Shown here: in pieces, positions 1-9,164 of the stretch
Numbering within the stretch: the stretch's first letter is position 1
Layout: every line of letters starts with the position of its first letter
Assembly: GCF_039544005.1 (NCBI RefSeq)
Contig: NZ_BAABKV010000001.1
Location: forward strand, 1,054,001-1,118,000
Source: Kitasatospora paranensis
GTDB lineage: Bacteria; Actinomycetota; Actinomycetes; Streptomycetales; Streptomycetaceae
Direction of reading: 5' to 3'
Length of the DNA stretch: 64,000 nucleotides
Translations under genes and position numbers: made by a program
Notes under the pieces: model-generated
What the model saw: the letters and a program-made list of their open reading frames with translations, nothing else
The model's database searches: none
Told to the model about the DNA's origin: nothing

Positions 1-435
<435 letters not shown>

Positions 436-453
436 CAGATCCTCCAGAAGAAA

Positions 454-474
454 ATTGTTTTCCGTATGAACAAT
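454..474. promoter_or_regulatory. AT-rich inverted repeat upstream of aldo/keto reductase
   Basis: ATTGTT (454-459), 9-nt spacer, AACAAT (469-474). The stretch is far more AT-rich than its surroundings and lies 19-39 nt upstream of the reductase start, where a repressor could block transcription or initiation. The cognate regulator is unknown. Confidence 0.45.
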
Positions 475-567
475 ATGAGGAATCCCGACGTCCCGCCACG
501 CCGACCCGGCCGCCCGGGGGCGACCGCGTCGGTCGGCCGCCCCCGTCGGCGCCGGTCGGCCCCGACG

Positions 568-1611
568 TCAGAAGGCGATGCGGACCTTGAGGGCGGTGCG
601 GTTGTCCATCTCCCGGTAGCCGTCGGGCACCCCGTCCAGGCCGACCGTCCGGTCGAAGACCAGGCCCGGGTCGATCGCACCGGACAGCACGTCCGGCAGC
701 AGCTCCGGGATGTACGCCCGGGCCGGCGCCACCCCGCCGCGCAGCGAGACGTTGCGGCCGAACATCTGGCCGATGTCGACGCCGGCACTGCCGCCGTGCG
801 GGACCCCGACGTAGCCGACCGCGCCGCCGTCACGGGCGATCGAGATCGCGGTGCGCATCGACTCCTCCGTGCCCACCGCCTCCAGGACGGCGTGCGCGCC
901 CTGCCCGCCGGTCAGCTCCCTCACCGCCTCGATCGCCGCCTCACCGCGCTCGGCCACCACGTCGGTGGCACCGAACGCCCGCGCGATCGCGGTACGCGCC
1001 TCGTGCCGCCCCAGCGCGATGATCCGGCCCGCACCCAGCCGGTGCGCGGCCAGCACCCCGCACAGCCCCACCGCACCGTCGCCGACCACCGCCACCGTCG
1101 CCCCTGGCCGCACCCCGGCCGTCACCGCCGCATGATGCCCCGTGCTCATCACGTCCGACAGCGCCAGCAGCCCCGGCAGCAGCTTCTCCTCACCCACCGC
1201 GTCCTTCGGCAGCGCCACCAGCGTGCCGTCCGCGAACGGCACCCGCACTGCCTCGCCCTGCCCGCCGTCCGACCCCACCTCGCCCCAGAACCCGCCCTCC
1301 GGACACGACGTGTGCAACCCCTCACGACAGAAGTCGCACGTCCCGTCCGACCACACGAACGGCGCCACCACGAAATCACCCGGCCGGAACCCCCGCACCT
1401 GAGCGCCGACCTCCTCCACCACACCCAGGAACTCGTGACCGATCCGCTGACCCGCCACCCGCGACGCCACCCCCCGGTACGCCCACAGGTCACTGCCGCA
1501 GATACAGGCGTTCACCACCCGCACCACCGCATCCGTCGGACGCCGCACCGCGGCATCCGGCACCTCCTCGATCCGGATGTCGTTCGGGCCGTGGATCACG
1601 GTGGCACGCAC
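568..1611 (-). CDS. zinc-dependent medium-chain alcohol dehydrogenase
   Basis: A 347-residue MDR-family oxidoreductase. The catalytic zinc ligands are visible in NACICGSDLW (Cys near residue 38) and GHEF, and a structural-zinc Cys cluster follows (CDFC...C...C around residues 92-108). The Rossmann motif VAVVGDGAVGLCGV lies near residue 174 and is followed by an NAD(P)-binding half typical of the Tdh/zinc ADH family. The protein is intact and of usual length. It is transcribed away from the LysR gene at 1732, with only 120 nt between starts, so it is probably that regulator's target. Substrate is unknown. Confidence 0.92.
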   Translation of the reverse strand: MRATVIHGPNDIRIEEVPDAAVRRPTDAVVRVVNACICGSDLWAYRGVASRVAGQRIGHEFLGVVEEVGAQVRGFRPGDFVVAPFVWSDGTCDFCREGLHTSCPEGGFWGEVGSDGGQGEAVRVPFADGTLVALPKDAVGEEKLLPGLLALSDVMSTGHHAAVTAGVRPGATVAVVGDGAVGLCGVLAAHRLGAGRIIALGRHEARTAIARAFGATDVVAERGEAAIEAVRELTGGQGAHAVLEAVGTEESMRTAISIARDGGAVGYVGVPHGGSAGVDIGQMFGRNVSLRGGVAPARAYIPELLPDVLSGAIDPGLVFDRTVGLDGVPDGYREMDNRTALKVRIAF

Positions 1612-1715
1612 AAGAAGCTCCTGGAGGATCGGGGTCGGGTCGGCGGCGGTCGGCCGCCTGCCGCCATGCTGCTTCCCGGACGGGCCACTCGTCCAGCTAC
1701 ATCATCTTCAGCTCG

Positions 1716-1735
1716 GCATTAAGCTCGCCTTATGC
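1716..1735. promoter_or_regulatory. imperfect palindrome between adh and lysR
   Basis: GCATTAAG, 5-nt centre, CTTATGC: an imperfect inverted repeat that overlaps the LysR start codon and lies in the divergent promoter region. LysR regulators commonly bind interrupted dyads in such positions. This is an inference from symmetry and position only. Confidence 0.35.
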
Positions 1736-2655
1736 TCGATGTCAGACGGCTCGTCCTCCTCCGCGACCTTGCCGACCACGGCACCGTGACGGCGGTCGCG
1801 GAGCTGCACCGTGTCACCCCGTCCGCGGTCTCCCAGCAGCTGCGCCTGTTGGAGGAGGAGACCGGCAGCCGCCTGCTGGAGCGCACGGGCCGGGCCGTCC
1901 ACCTCACGGCGGCCGGACACCGGCTGGCCGAGGACACCCAGGACGTCCTGGCCGCGCTGGAACGCGCCCGCTCCCGCCTCCACCTCGGCGAGGCGAACCC
2001 GACCGGCGCCTTCCGCATCGCCTGCTTCCCGAGCGCGCTCTCCCCGCTGGCCGCCCCGCTCGCCCGGGCCCTGGAGACCGTGCACCCCGGGCTCCAGCCG
2101 CACATCACGGAGGCCGAACCCGAGGCCGCCGTCCGCCTGCTGCTGCAGCGCCGGGTGGACACAGCGCTGCTGTACCGGTACACCAACCTGGCGCCGCCCT
2201 CGCACACCGGTGTCGAGACCCACCCGGTGCGCACCGACCCGCTCGTCGCCGTCCTGCGGACGGACCACCCGGCCGCGGCCGGGAGCGGCCGCCCGGTCGA
2301 GCTGTCGCAGCTCAAGGACAGCCCGTGGATCGCCGCCCCGGCGCAGTCCGCCTGCGGTCAGGCCGTGCTGCACGCCTGCCGGTCCGCAGGCTTCACCCCC
2401 GAGGTGCGGCACACCTGCTCGGACTTCGCCGCCATGCTCGCGCTCGCGGCGAGCGGCGGGCAGGTGGCCCTCGTCCCACTGATGGCCGTCGCCGCGCTGC
2501 CGCCCTCGCTCACCGCACGCCCGGTGGCGGACGGCCGACTGGCCCGCGAGGTGGAGGCGGCCGTCCGGCCCGGCACGGCCCGGGAGCCCGCGGTGGCGGC
2601 CTGCCTCCGCGCACTGCGCGACCTGCACGTGCCTGCCACGGCACCGTCGACCTGA
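1732..2655 (+). CDS. LysR-family transcriptional regulator
   Basis: 307 residues with an N-terminal winged helix-turn-helix (MLDVRRLVLLRDLADHG...VTPSAVSQQLRLLEEE) and a periplasmic-binding-protein-like effector domain from about residue 90. It is divergent from the zinc alcohol dehydrogenase, the standard arrangement for a LysR regulator and its target. The ATG at 1732 has almost no recognisable ribosome site and may be translated from a very short leader, which is common in Streptomyces. The effector is unknown. Confidence 0.92.
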   Translation: MLDVRRLVLLRDLADHGTVTAVAELHRVTPSAVSQQLRLLEEETGSRLLERTGRAVHLTAAGHRLAEDTQDVLAALERARSRLHLGEANPTGAFRIACFPSALSPLAAPLARALETVHPGLQPHITEAEPEAAVRLLLQRRVDTALLYRYTNLAPPSHTGVETHPVRTDPLVAVLRTDHPAAAGSGRPVELSQLKDSPWIAAPAQSACGQAVLHACRSAGFTPEVRHTCSDFAAMLALAASGGQVALVPLMAVAALPPSLTARPVADGRLAREVEAAVRPGTAREPAVAACLRALRDLHVPATAPST

Positions 2656-2885
2656 CCGCACCCCCGTATCCAACTCCTCGGGCCATCCGCAGTCGGGAGT
2701 CGGCGAACAGCGTCCGGGTGTCGGGCGTCAAGGAACCGTCAGGGAGTCCCTCAGGCAGTCAACGAGACGTCAGGAGCGCGGATCCGGGCGCGCCGAGGAC
2801 TAGCGTCGCCGAGCAAGGCCCCGACTGTCCGCCCGGCCGGACGTTCCGCACCGGCGGGCACCACATCCCGTCGAAGGAGGAAGCG

Positions 2886-3302
2886 ATGCTCCTGCACTAC
2901 CCCCGGGTCTCCCGCATCCACGCGACCGGATCCGCCGCCACTCGCGGCGGCGTACACCCGGGCACCGTCCATCACCCGGTGCCCGCCCCGACCACCGGGA
3001 GCGGCGTGGCCGTCGACCGCGGCCGGCGGACCGTCACGGTGGACGGGCGCCCGCTGTCGCTCACCTACCTCGAGTTCGAGCTCCTCGCCCACCTGGTCGG
3101 CCACCCCCAGCAGGTCTTCACCCGCCGCCAGCTCATGACCGTGGTCTGGGGCCAGACGGCGTACGGGGACGTCCGCACGGTCGACGTCCACATCGCCCGG
3201 CTGCGCCGCAAACTGGGGCCGGTGCACCGGGACGGGATCGTCACCGTCCGACAGGTCGGCTACCGGTTCGACCCCCGGGCCGCAGCCGCGGGTCCCGGCT
3301 GA
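2886..3302 (+). CDS. winged-helix DNA-binding protein (OmpR/PhoB C-terminal domain only)
   Basis: 138 residues. Residues about 1-40 are a low-complexity lead; the rest is a single OmpR-type winged helix: VAVDRGRRTVTVDGRPLSL, then ELLAHLVGHPQQVFTRRQL, the recognition region RTVDVHIARLRRKLG, and the C-terminal wing TVRQVGYRFD. There is no receiver domain, so this is an orphan DNA-binding module rather than a two-component response regulator. The start at 2886 has a strong AAGGAGGAAGCG ribosome site; longer in-frame extensions lack one. No kinase gene is adjacent. Confidence 0.85.
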   Translation: MLLHYPRVSRIHATGSAATRGGVHPGTVHHPVPAPTTGSGVAVDRGRRTVTVDGRPLSLTYLEFELLAHLVGHPQQVFTRRQLMTVVWGQTAYGDVRTVDVHIARLRRKLGPVHRDGIVTVRQVGYRFDPRAAAAGPG

Positions 3303-3476
3303 CCGCGGCCCGGGCCACCGCTTCGATCGCCGGGGAGGCTGATCTCGGGGGTCTGCTCATCGGCAATGCCGACGGATTCCGGGGCCCGAACGTCTCCTCG
3401 GCCCCGGAACGACGGGCCACCTGTCGACGGCGCCCGTTCACGACGTTTCGGGTCCCATGAGCCCGGCGCCTTCGGC

Positions 3477-4178
3477 TCAGCTCCCGGCTGCCGTACGGGT
3501 GAAGACGTGCGAGCGGCCGATCGGGGTGAAGCCTCGGCGGGCGTACCAGCCGCTCGGCCAGTCGTCGGGGTCGGCGAGGAGGAAGACCAGACCGTAGCCG
3601 GATGCGCGCTGCAGGGCGGTGGCAAGCACGGTGTCCGCGTGGCCGCGCCGGACATGACTGTCGGCGGTGACGACGTCCTCGATCTGGGCGATCCCGTGGG
3701 CCGCGTCGAGGTAGGTGTCGGCCCAGGCGCAGACGGTGCCGTTCTCGTCGCGGACGGCGAGGAAGTGGACCTGGTCGGCGCCGCGGAGCCGGGCCGTTCG
3801 ACGGTCGGCGAGCTGGTGGATCACGGCATCCTCGGCCCGGGGCATCCAGATGCGGAGCTGGCGCGCCACGGCAGTTCGCAGGTCCGCGACGGAGACCGTC
3901 TCCGCGGGTGGGACAGCGGCGGTGTGCGCGCCGGAGTGGGTCATGACGAGCTCGGTCTCGTGTGCGTAGCCGGCTGCGGTGAGGGCCGGCGCGCAGGCGG
4001 CGCCGACGGCCTCGTCGAGGATCGTGATCCGGCGGTGGCGCAGGTGGCCGAGTGCGTTGTCGGCCAGAGCGGGAAGGTCGTGGGGAGCCGTCGGCCCCTC
4101 GATGACCAGCTGGTTGTGTTCGTGGGAGGCCGGGTACTCCTGGTCCAGGACCACCACGCCGCCGGGAATCTCGGTCAC
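3477..4178 (-). CDS. GNAT-family N-acetyltransferase
   Basis: A 233-residue product if translation begins at the GTG at 4178. That GTG overlaps the stop of the upstream GNAT gene (GTGA, 4 nt), which implies coupled translation. The C-terminal half contains the acetyl-CoA binding region (VTADSHVRRGHADTVLATAL) and a typical GNAT ending (YARRGFTPIGRSHVFTR). The reading frame stays open upstream and encodes protein-like sequence (DLQRIAAFRASFARRQAA) resembling the true N-terminus of this family. The gene may therefore really begin earlier, joined to the first GNAT through a frame change near 4240. Substrate is unknown. Confidence 0.75.
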   Translation of the reverse strand: MTEIPGGVVVLDQEYPASHEHNQLVIEGPTAPHDLPALADNALGHLRHRRITILDEAVGAACAPALTAAGYAHETELVMTHSGAHTAAVPPAETVSVADLRTAVARQLRIWMPRAEDAVIHQLADRRTARLRGADQVHFLAVRDENGTVCAWADTYLDAAHGIAQIEDVVTADSHVRRGHADTVLATALQRASGYGLVFLLADPDDWPSGWYARRGFTPIGRSHVFTRTAAGS

Positions 4179-4915
4179 CGCGGCGGCCTGACGCCGGGCG
4201 AAGGACGCGCGGAAGGCGGCGATGCGCTGGAGATCCTGCCCGATATGCCATCGGTTCCTGGACCGGCGGCGACCGCTTCCGCGCTCCCAGCCGCCGTCGC
4301 GCCCGTCGCCCCCGTCCCGTCCAGCTCGGCCACCCCGTCCACCCCGTCCACCGCGTCCACCGTGTCTCCATCGGACGGAGTCGCCGAGGACCGCACGCCG
4401 AACCACTGCTCGGCGCCGTACTCCTCGAACCGGTCCGCCTCGGTGAAGCCCAGTTTCGCCGCGACCCGCATCGAGCCGGCGTTGGCGGTCTGGGTGCTGA
4501 GCACCACCGGTTCGCCGGGAAGCGCGGCGGCGAACCAGTCGAGTGCCGCGGTGCACGCCTCGGTGGCGTATCCGCGGCCCCAGGCCTCCGGCAGGAACAG
4601 GTAGCCGAGCTCGGTCTCCCCGGCCTCCGGACGGACATGGCCAGGACGCTCCGCGGCACGCGGATCGAGCGTGATCACACCGATCATCGCGCCGTCGAGT
4701 TCGAGCACGAAGACCCCGGGGCGCCGGCCCGGCACTTCGGACATGGTGCGCTCGAGCTCGTCGCGCGGTCGAGCGCCACCGACGTAGGTGCCGACCTCGG
4801 GCGAGGCGAAAAGCTCGATGAACGCCGCACGGTCCCGGGCCTCGGACGCGCGGAGCACGAGCCGCGCCGTCCTGATCGGGACGGGCGGCCAGACCACGTT
4901 TCCAAAAACGCTCAT
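4175..4915 (-). CDS. GNAT-family N-acetyltransferase (RimJ/RimL type)
   Basis: 246 residues. Residues 1-170 form a complete RimJ/RimL-like domain: TARLVLRASEARDRAAFIEL at the start, the beta-bulge region GETELGYLFLPEAWGRGYAT with the acetyl-CoA pyrophosphate loop, and ANAGSMRVAAKLGFTEADRF near the end. The last 70 residues are a Gly/Ala/Asp-rich low-complexity tail produced by a short tandem DNA repeat, not part of the fold. It overlaps the next GNAT gene by 4 nt. Either these are two coupled genes, or one tandem acetyltransferase interrupted by an indel. Confidence 0.8.
   Translation of the reverse strand: MSVFGNVVWPPVPIRTARLVLRASEARDRAAFIELFASPEVGTYVGGARPRDELERTMSEVPGRRPGVFVLELDGAMIGVITLDPRAAERPGHVRPEAGETELGYLFLPEAWGRGYATEACTAALDWFAAALPGEPVVLSTQTANAGSMRVAAKLGFTEADRFEEYGAEQWFGVRSSATPSDGDTVDAVDGVDGVAELDGTGATGATAAGSAEAVAAGPGTDGISGRISSASPPSARPSPGVRPPR
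4326..4366. repeat. 9-bp tandem repeat in GNAT tail
   Basis: Several copies of a unit close to CGTCCACCC, encoding the VDAVDGVDGV linker-like tail of the RimJ/RimL-type acetyltransferase. Such a repeat can change copy number by slippage. Confidence 0.6.
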
Positions 4916-5093
4916 GGCGGGGAACCTATCGCACGCACACCAACGGCCGGGCCCACCCGGCGAAACCGGCAGCCGAGCCCCCGACCCGAGGCCGGAGCCG
5001 GTCGATGCCTCATCAGGACGCCGCGGCAGGCGCCGCCGGGCGGAGCACGGCGAGTTCCGCCACCCTGGAAACGGAGTTGATTGACTGGCGGGC

Positions 5094-5870
5094 ATGACCT
5101 CCATCGCATTCGAGACCGACACTCCCGACCCGATCGCCTACCTTGACCGGCTTGCCGCGACCGAACTGGGCCGCTCCTACAAGAAGCGCATGCTCGATGA
5201 GCTCGACGTCCGACCCGGCCAGACGGTGCTGGACCTCGGCTGCGGCCCCGGCACCGACCTCGGTGCGCTCGCCGAGGCGGCCGGCACGACGGGGACGGTG
5301 ATCGGTGTCGACCACGATCGGGCTGCCGTCGACGCCGCGGCTGCGCGCACAGCCGGGCAGCACACCATCGACGTCCGGCTCGGCGACGTCCACGACCTCC
5401 CGCTGCCGGACGGCGCCGCCGATCGCGCCCGCACCGACCGGGTGCTGCAGCACGTCGCCGACCCCGCCCGGGCCCTGCGCGAGATCCGCCGGGCGCTCCG
5501 GCCCGGCGGACGGCTCGTCATGGGCGAACCCGACTGGGGCACCCTGACCGTCGACCACCCGGAGAGCAGCCTGTCCCACGCCTTCACCCGCTACGTCACC
5601 GAGAAGGCCGTGCACAACTCCCGCATCGGCAGCCGGCTCCCGCGGCTGGCAGTCGAGGCCGGCTTCGCCGTACCCGCTGTCATCCCGATCACTCCCGTCT
5701 TCCGGGACGCCCAGGCCGCTGACAAGGTCATCGGGCTGGAGCGCGTCACACGTCGCGCCGTTGCCGCCGGATACTTCACCCCCGAGGCGGCACAACGCTG
5801 GCTGGACCACCTTGCGAACGGCACCTTCTTCGCGGCGGTGACGTTCTACATCGTCATGGCGGAGGCATAG
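5094..5870 (+). CDS. class I SAM-dependent methyltransferase
   Basis: 258 residues with the canonical Rossmann-like order of motifs: motif I VLDLGCGPGTDLGAL (residues about 43-57), acidic motif II VIGVDHDRAAV, motif III RLGDVHDLPLPDGAAD and the post-motif RALRPGGRLVMGEPDW. It belongs to the UbiE/Methyltransf_11 group. The substrate cannot be read from sequence. It is a single-gene unit between the divergent GNAT pair and the convergent NlpC/P60 gene. Confidence 0.9.
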   Translation: MTSIAFETDTPDPIAYLDRLAATELGRSYKKRMLDELDVRPGQTVLDLGCGPGTDLGALAEAAGTTGTVIGVDHDRAAVDAAAARTAGQHTIDVRLGDVHDLPLPDGAADRARTDRVLQHVADPARALREIRRALRPGGRLVMGEPDWGTLTVDHPESSLSHAFTRYVTEKAVHNSRIGSRLPRLAVEAGFAVPAVIPITPVFRDAQAADKVIGLERVTRRAVAAGYFTPEAAQRWLDHLANGTFFAAVTFYIVMAEA

Positions 5871-5980
5871 GACCTTCTCCACCTCGGCGCGCCGGGGTGC
5901 GTCGGGCGCGATGCGGGCGTGGAGTCCGTGCGACAGCGCAAGGCGGCGTGAGTGCCTGCGGTTTCCCGGCACCCCGGTGG

Positions 5981-7001
5981 TCAGGGGCGGACGGCGCCGA
6001 CGTAGGGCATGTACTCGATGGGGGTGATCTCGATGTTCTTGCCGGTGCGCGGGGCGTGGATCATCCTGCCGCCGCCGATGTAGATGCCGACGTGGTGCAG
6101 GTCGGAGTAGAAGAAGACCAGGTCACCCGGCTGGAGGTCGCTCCTGGCGACGTGCCGGCCGGCGTTCCACTGGTCCTGGGAGACCCGGGGCAGGGACACT
6201 CCCCGCGCGCCAGGCCGCCCCCGTCAGACCGGAGCAGTCGAAGGTGCCGGGACCGGTGGCGCCCCACTCGTACGGCTTGCCGAGCTGCGCGTACGCGAAC
6301 TGCAGGACGGCTGCGGCACGGCCGGTGGCCGGGCCGTCGTAGGTCGCGCGGGCCGAGTCGCGGGAGGCACGGGAGGCGTCCTGCCCGTCGACCGCGGCAC
6401 GGTCGGCGGCCGAGAGCCGGGAGAGCAGTGCGGTGGACTCGGCCAGCTTGGACTGCACCGCCCGCTTCTGCTCGGCCAGCGCCCGGTCCGCCCGGTCGAG
6501 CTCCGCGAGGGTCGCGGTGGCCTCCGCGCGCTGCTGGTCCAGGCGCCGCTGCTGACTCTGCATCAGGCGCAGCAGGTCGCGCTGCGAGCTCGCGGCGATG
6601 TCCTGAGCGGCGGCCCGGGTGAGGTAGTCCTCGGGGTCGGCCGACAGCATGAGGGCGACCGTCGGGTCGACCGTGCCCCCGCGGTACTCGTCGGCGGCCA
6701 CCGCCGACAGCCGCTCCCGCAGTCCGCTCGCCTTCTCCTGGGCGGCGGCGACCTGGTCCTGCGCTTGAGCGGCGGTCGTGCGGAGCCGCTGCTGGGCCTC
6801 CTTGAGCCGGTTGTACGTCTCGGTGGCTGCCTCGGCCTGCTCGCCGAGCTCGTCGACCTGGGCCTTGACGCCCGCCAGGTCGGGCTTGGGCTCGGCGTGC
6901 GCGCCGCCCGCGGACGCGATCAGCGCCGATCCGGCGGCGGCCGTGGTGACGATCGCGATCCGTGCGCGGCTGGGCGGACCGGGTTTGCGGCGCGTTCCCA
7001 T
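5981..7001 (-). CDS. secreted NlpC/P60 peptidoglycan endopeptidase (frame change near 6199)
   Basis: The N-terminus is a signal peptide (RIAIVTTAAAGSALIASAGG then AHAE), followed by about 170 residues of coiled coil (AQVDELGEQAEAATETY onward) and a C-terminal NlpC/P60 cysteine peptidase. The catalytic Cys is in FDCSGLT and the catalytic His in LHHVGIYIGGG. The catalytic domain is divided between two frames at about 6199: expected sequence reads ...GAAWRAAGVSLPRVSQ, and two bases appear missing from a GCG/GGG stretch. Either an assembly indel or a real truncation. Proteins of this build cleave D-gamma-Glu to diaminoacid bonds in the wall. Divergent from arsR. Confidence 0.82.
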
Positions 7002-7146
7002 CGGTGTGGTCACTCCCTCGCTGGCCTGCACCGGCCCGCGGTGCACGGGCAGGTCCGGACGGTACGAAGGCATCCGCCTCCGCACATCCACGAAGTAACT
7101 TAGTAGATGAGGGCGGGTCCGGGGCAAGCACCCCTACGATGGGCCC

Positions 7147-7500
7147 ATGACGGCACGCCCCCACCCGGCAGGTGCGCACGATGCGCAGGAGCACGACGGC
7201 GAGCGGATGGACGTCGCCGCCGCCGTCCTGGCACTGCTCGCCGACCGGACACGCCTGGCCCTGCTGCACGAACTCGGCCGGGGCGAGGCGGACGTGACGA
7301 CCCTGACCGAGGCCTGCGGTGCCGCGCGCCCCTCCGTCAGCCAGCACCTCGCCAAGCTCCGCCTCGCCGGCCTGGTCACCGCCCGCAAGGACGGCCGCCG
7401 CGTGGTCTACTCGCTGCGGCACGGCCACCTGAAGCGCCTGGTCGACGAGGCGCTGAGCGTCGCCGACCACCAGATCCGCGCACTGCCGCCGCACGACTGA
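7147..7500 (+). CDS. ArsR/SmtB-family metal-responsive repressor
   Basis: 117 residues: a winged helix of the ArsR type (AVLALLADRTRLALLHELGRGE, recognition helix GAARPSVSQHLAKLRLAGLV, wing RKDGRRVVYSL). The N-terminal HPAGAHDAQEHDGE segment and the C-terminal ADHQIRALPPHD region supply histidines that could serve as metal ligands, as in NmtR/KmtR-like sensors. It precedes an MFS transporter with a His-rich tail, the usual partner. An imperfect palindrome (7564-7587) overlapping the likely transporter promoter is a candidate operator. Confidence 0.9.
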   Translation: MTARPHPAGAHDAQEHDGERMDVAAAVLALLADRTRLALLHELGRGEADVTTLTEACGAARPSVSQHLAKLRLAGLVTARKDGRRVVYSLRHGHLKRLVDEALSVADHQIRALPPHD

Positions 7501-7563
7501 CCCTCCATCCGCCCCCTGCCGGTCACCGGCGGCAGTGAGCACCGGCATGGCGAGCCTCCGCCA

Positions 7564-7597
7564 ACATGTGCGCATGTATGCACGTGTTGACTATCCT
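7564..7597 (+). promoter_or_regulatory. putative ArsR operator and promoter for the MFS transporter
   Basis: An imperfect dyad (ACATGTGCGCATGTATGC followed by ACGTGT) occupies 7564-7587. It is followed immediately by TATCCT (7592-7597), which fits a -10 element. The transporter start is at 7637. Binding here would occlude RNA polymerase, as for ArsR-family repressors. Inferred from symmetry and position. Confidence 0.4.
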
Positions 7598-7636
7598 GGT
7601 GGGGTCCGATCACGCCTCAGTTCCGGGACGGGGCCG

Positions 7637-9006
7637 ATGCTGTCCGTGCTGCGCAACCGCACCTACCGCCACCTGTTCACCGCCCAGGTCGTCGCACTGG
7701 TCGGGACCGGTCTGGCGACCGTCGCACTGAGCCTGCTCGCGTACGACCTCGCCGGCGGCAACGCCTCGGCCGTCCTGGGGACGGCGCTGGCGATCAAGAT
7801 GACCGCCTACGTCGCGATCGCCCCCGTGGTCGGCGCCGTCGCGGACCGGATACCGCGCCGCGCGCTGATGGCGGCCATGGACCTCACCCGCGCTGCGGTC
7901 GCCCTCGCCCTGCCCTTCGTCACCGAGATCTGGCAGGTCTACATCCTCGTCCTCCTGCTGCAGGCCGCCTCCGCCGCCTTCACGCCGACCTTCCAGGCCA
8001 CCATTCCCGAGGTGCTGCCCGCCGAACGCGACTACACGCAGGCCCTGTCGATGTCCCGGCTCGCCTACGACCTGGAGAGCCTGTTCAGCCCGGCGCTGGC
8101 CGCCGCACTGCTCACCGTGGTCTCCTACACCTGGCTGTTCGCGGGCACCACCGTCGGATTCCTCGCCTCAGCCGCACTCGTCGTCTCCGCCGTGCTGCCC
8201 AAGCCGCGGCCGGTCGAGCGGGGCGGCGGCGTCCGCGACCGGGCCGCCTTCGGGACCCGCCTGTTCCTGGCCACCCCGCGCCTGCGGGCGCTGCTCGCCC
8301 TGGACCTGGCGGTCGCCGCCGCCGGGGCCATCGTCTTCGTCGACACCGTCGGTGTCGTCCGCGACCACTTCCACCGGCCGGCCGGCGCCGTCTCCTCGCC
8401 CTCGGCGCGTACGGCGCCGGCTCCATGCTGGCGGCCCTCCTGCTCCCCCGTCTCCTGCGGCGCAGCGGCGACCGTGCGGTGATGCTGCCCGCCGCCTTCG
8501 CGCTGCCCGCCGTCCTGGCCGGCGTCGCCGCCGTCACCGCCACCGCCCCGGGCGGCTGGGCCTGGCCCGCGCTGCTGGCGGCCTGGGCCGCGATCGGCGC
8601 GGCCTGCTCCGGCGTCCTCACGCCCGGCGGCCGGGTGATCCGGCGCTCCGCCGCCGACCCGGACCTGCCCGCCGCCTTCGCCGCCCAGTTCTCCTTGTCG
8701 CACAGCTGCTGGCTGCTCACCTATCCGCTGGCCGGCTGGCTCGCCGCCGGCCTCGGCCTGCCCGCCACCGCGGCCGTCCTCGGCCTGGTCGCCCTGGCCG
8801 CGGCGGTCACCGCCGCCGTGGTCTGGCCCGCGCGGGACCCGGCCCGGGTCGAGCACGTCCACGCCGACCTCCCGCCGGGCCATCCGCACCTCGCCGGCGC
8901 CCACGCCGGCGGCGGCGGATGGCGGCACGGCCACACCTTCGTGATCGACAGCCACCACCGCAGCTGGCCCACCGGGCGGCAGCACCGCGGCGCGGCCCAC
9001 GGCTGA
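7637..9006 (+). CDS. MFS transporter with His-rich C-terminus (frame change near 8390)
   Basis: The first 250 residues give the N-terminal six-helix half of an MFS carrier (YRHLFTAQVVALVGTGLATV; VGAVADRIPRRALMAAMD is the loop 2-3 motif). After a frame change near 8390 the second half continues (LGAYGAGSMLAALLLPRL through helix 12). The protein ends in a histidine-rich tail: HADLPPGHPHLAGAHAG and HGHTFVIDSHHRSWP. The ArsR neighbour and the tail argue for export of a transition metal such as nickel, cobalt or zinc, which is inference. The ATG at 7637 begins the conserved MLSVLRNRTYRHLF. Confidence is high in the family and lower that the gene is functional as sequenced. Confidence 0.82.
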
Positions 9007-9164
9007 CCGATCCCCCTCCCCTTCTCCGCGGCCGGGCAGTCCTGCTAGTTTGTTTTTTGCCATGACAAATGAGCGGGGTGCAGCACCGCCGCCCGCGCAG
9101 CACACCACGGCGCGCGCGACCGGCGCGGCCCGCACACGACCGCAGCGAGCAGAGGAGCCAGGCC

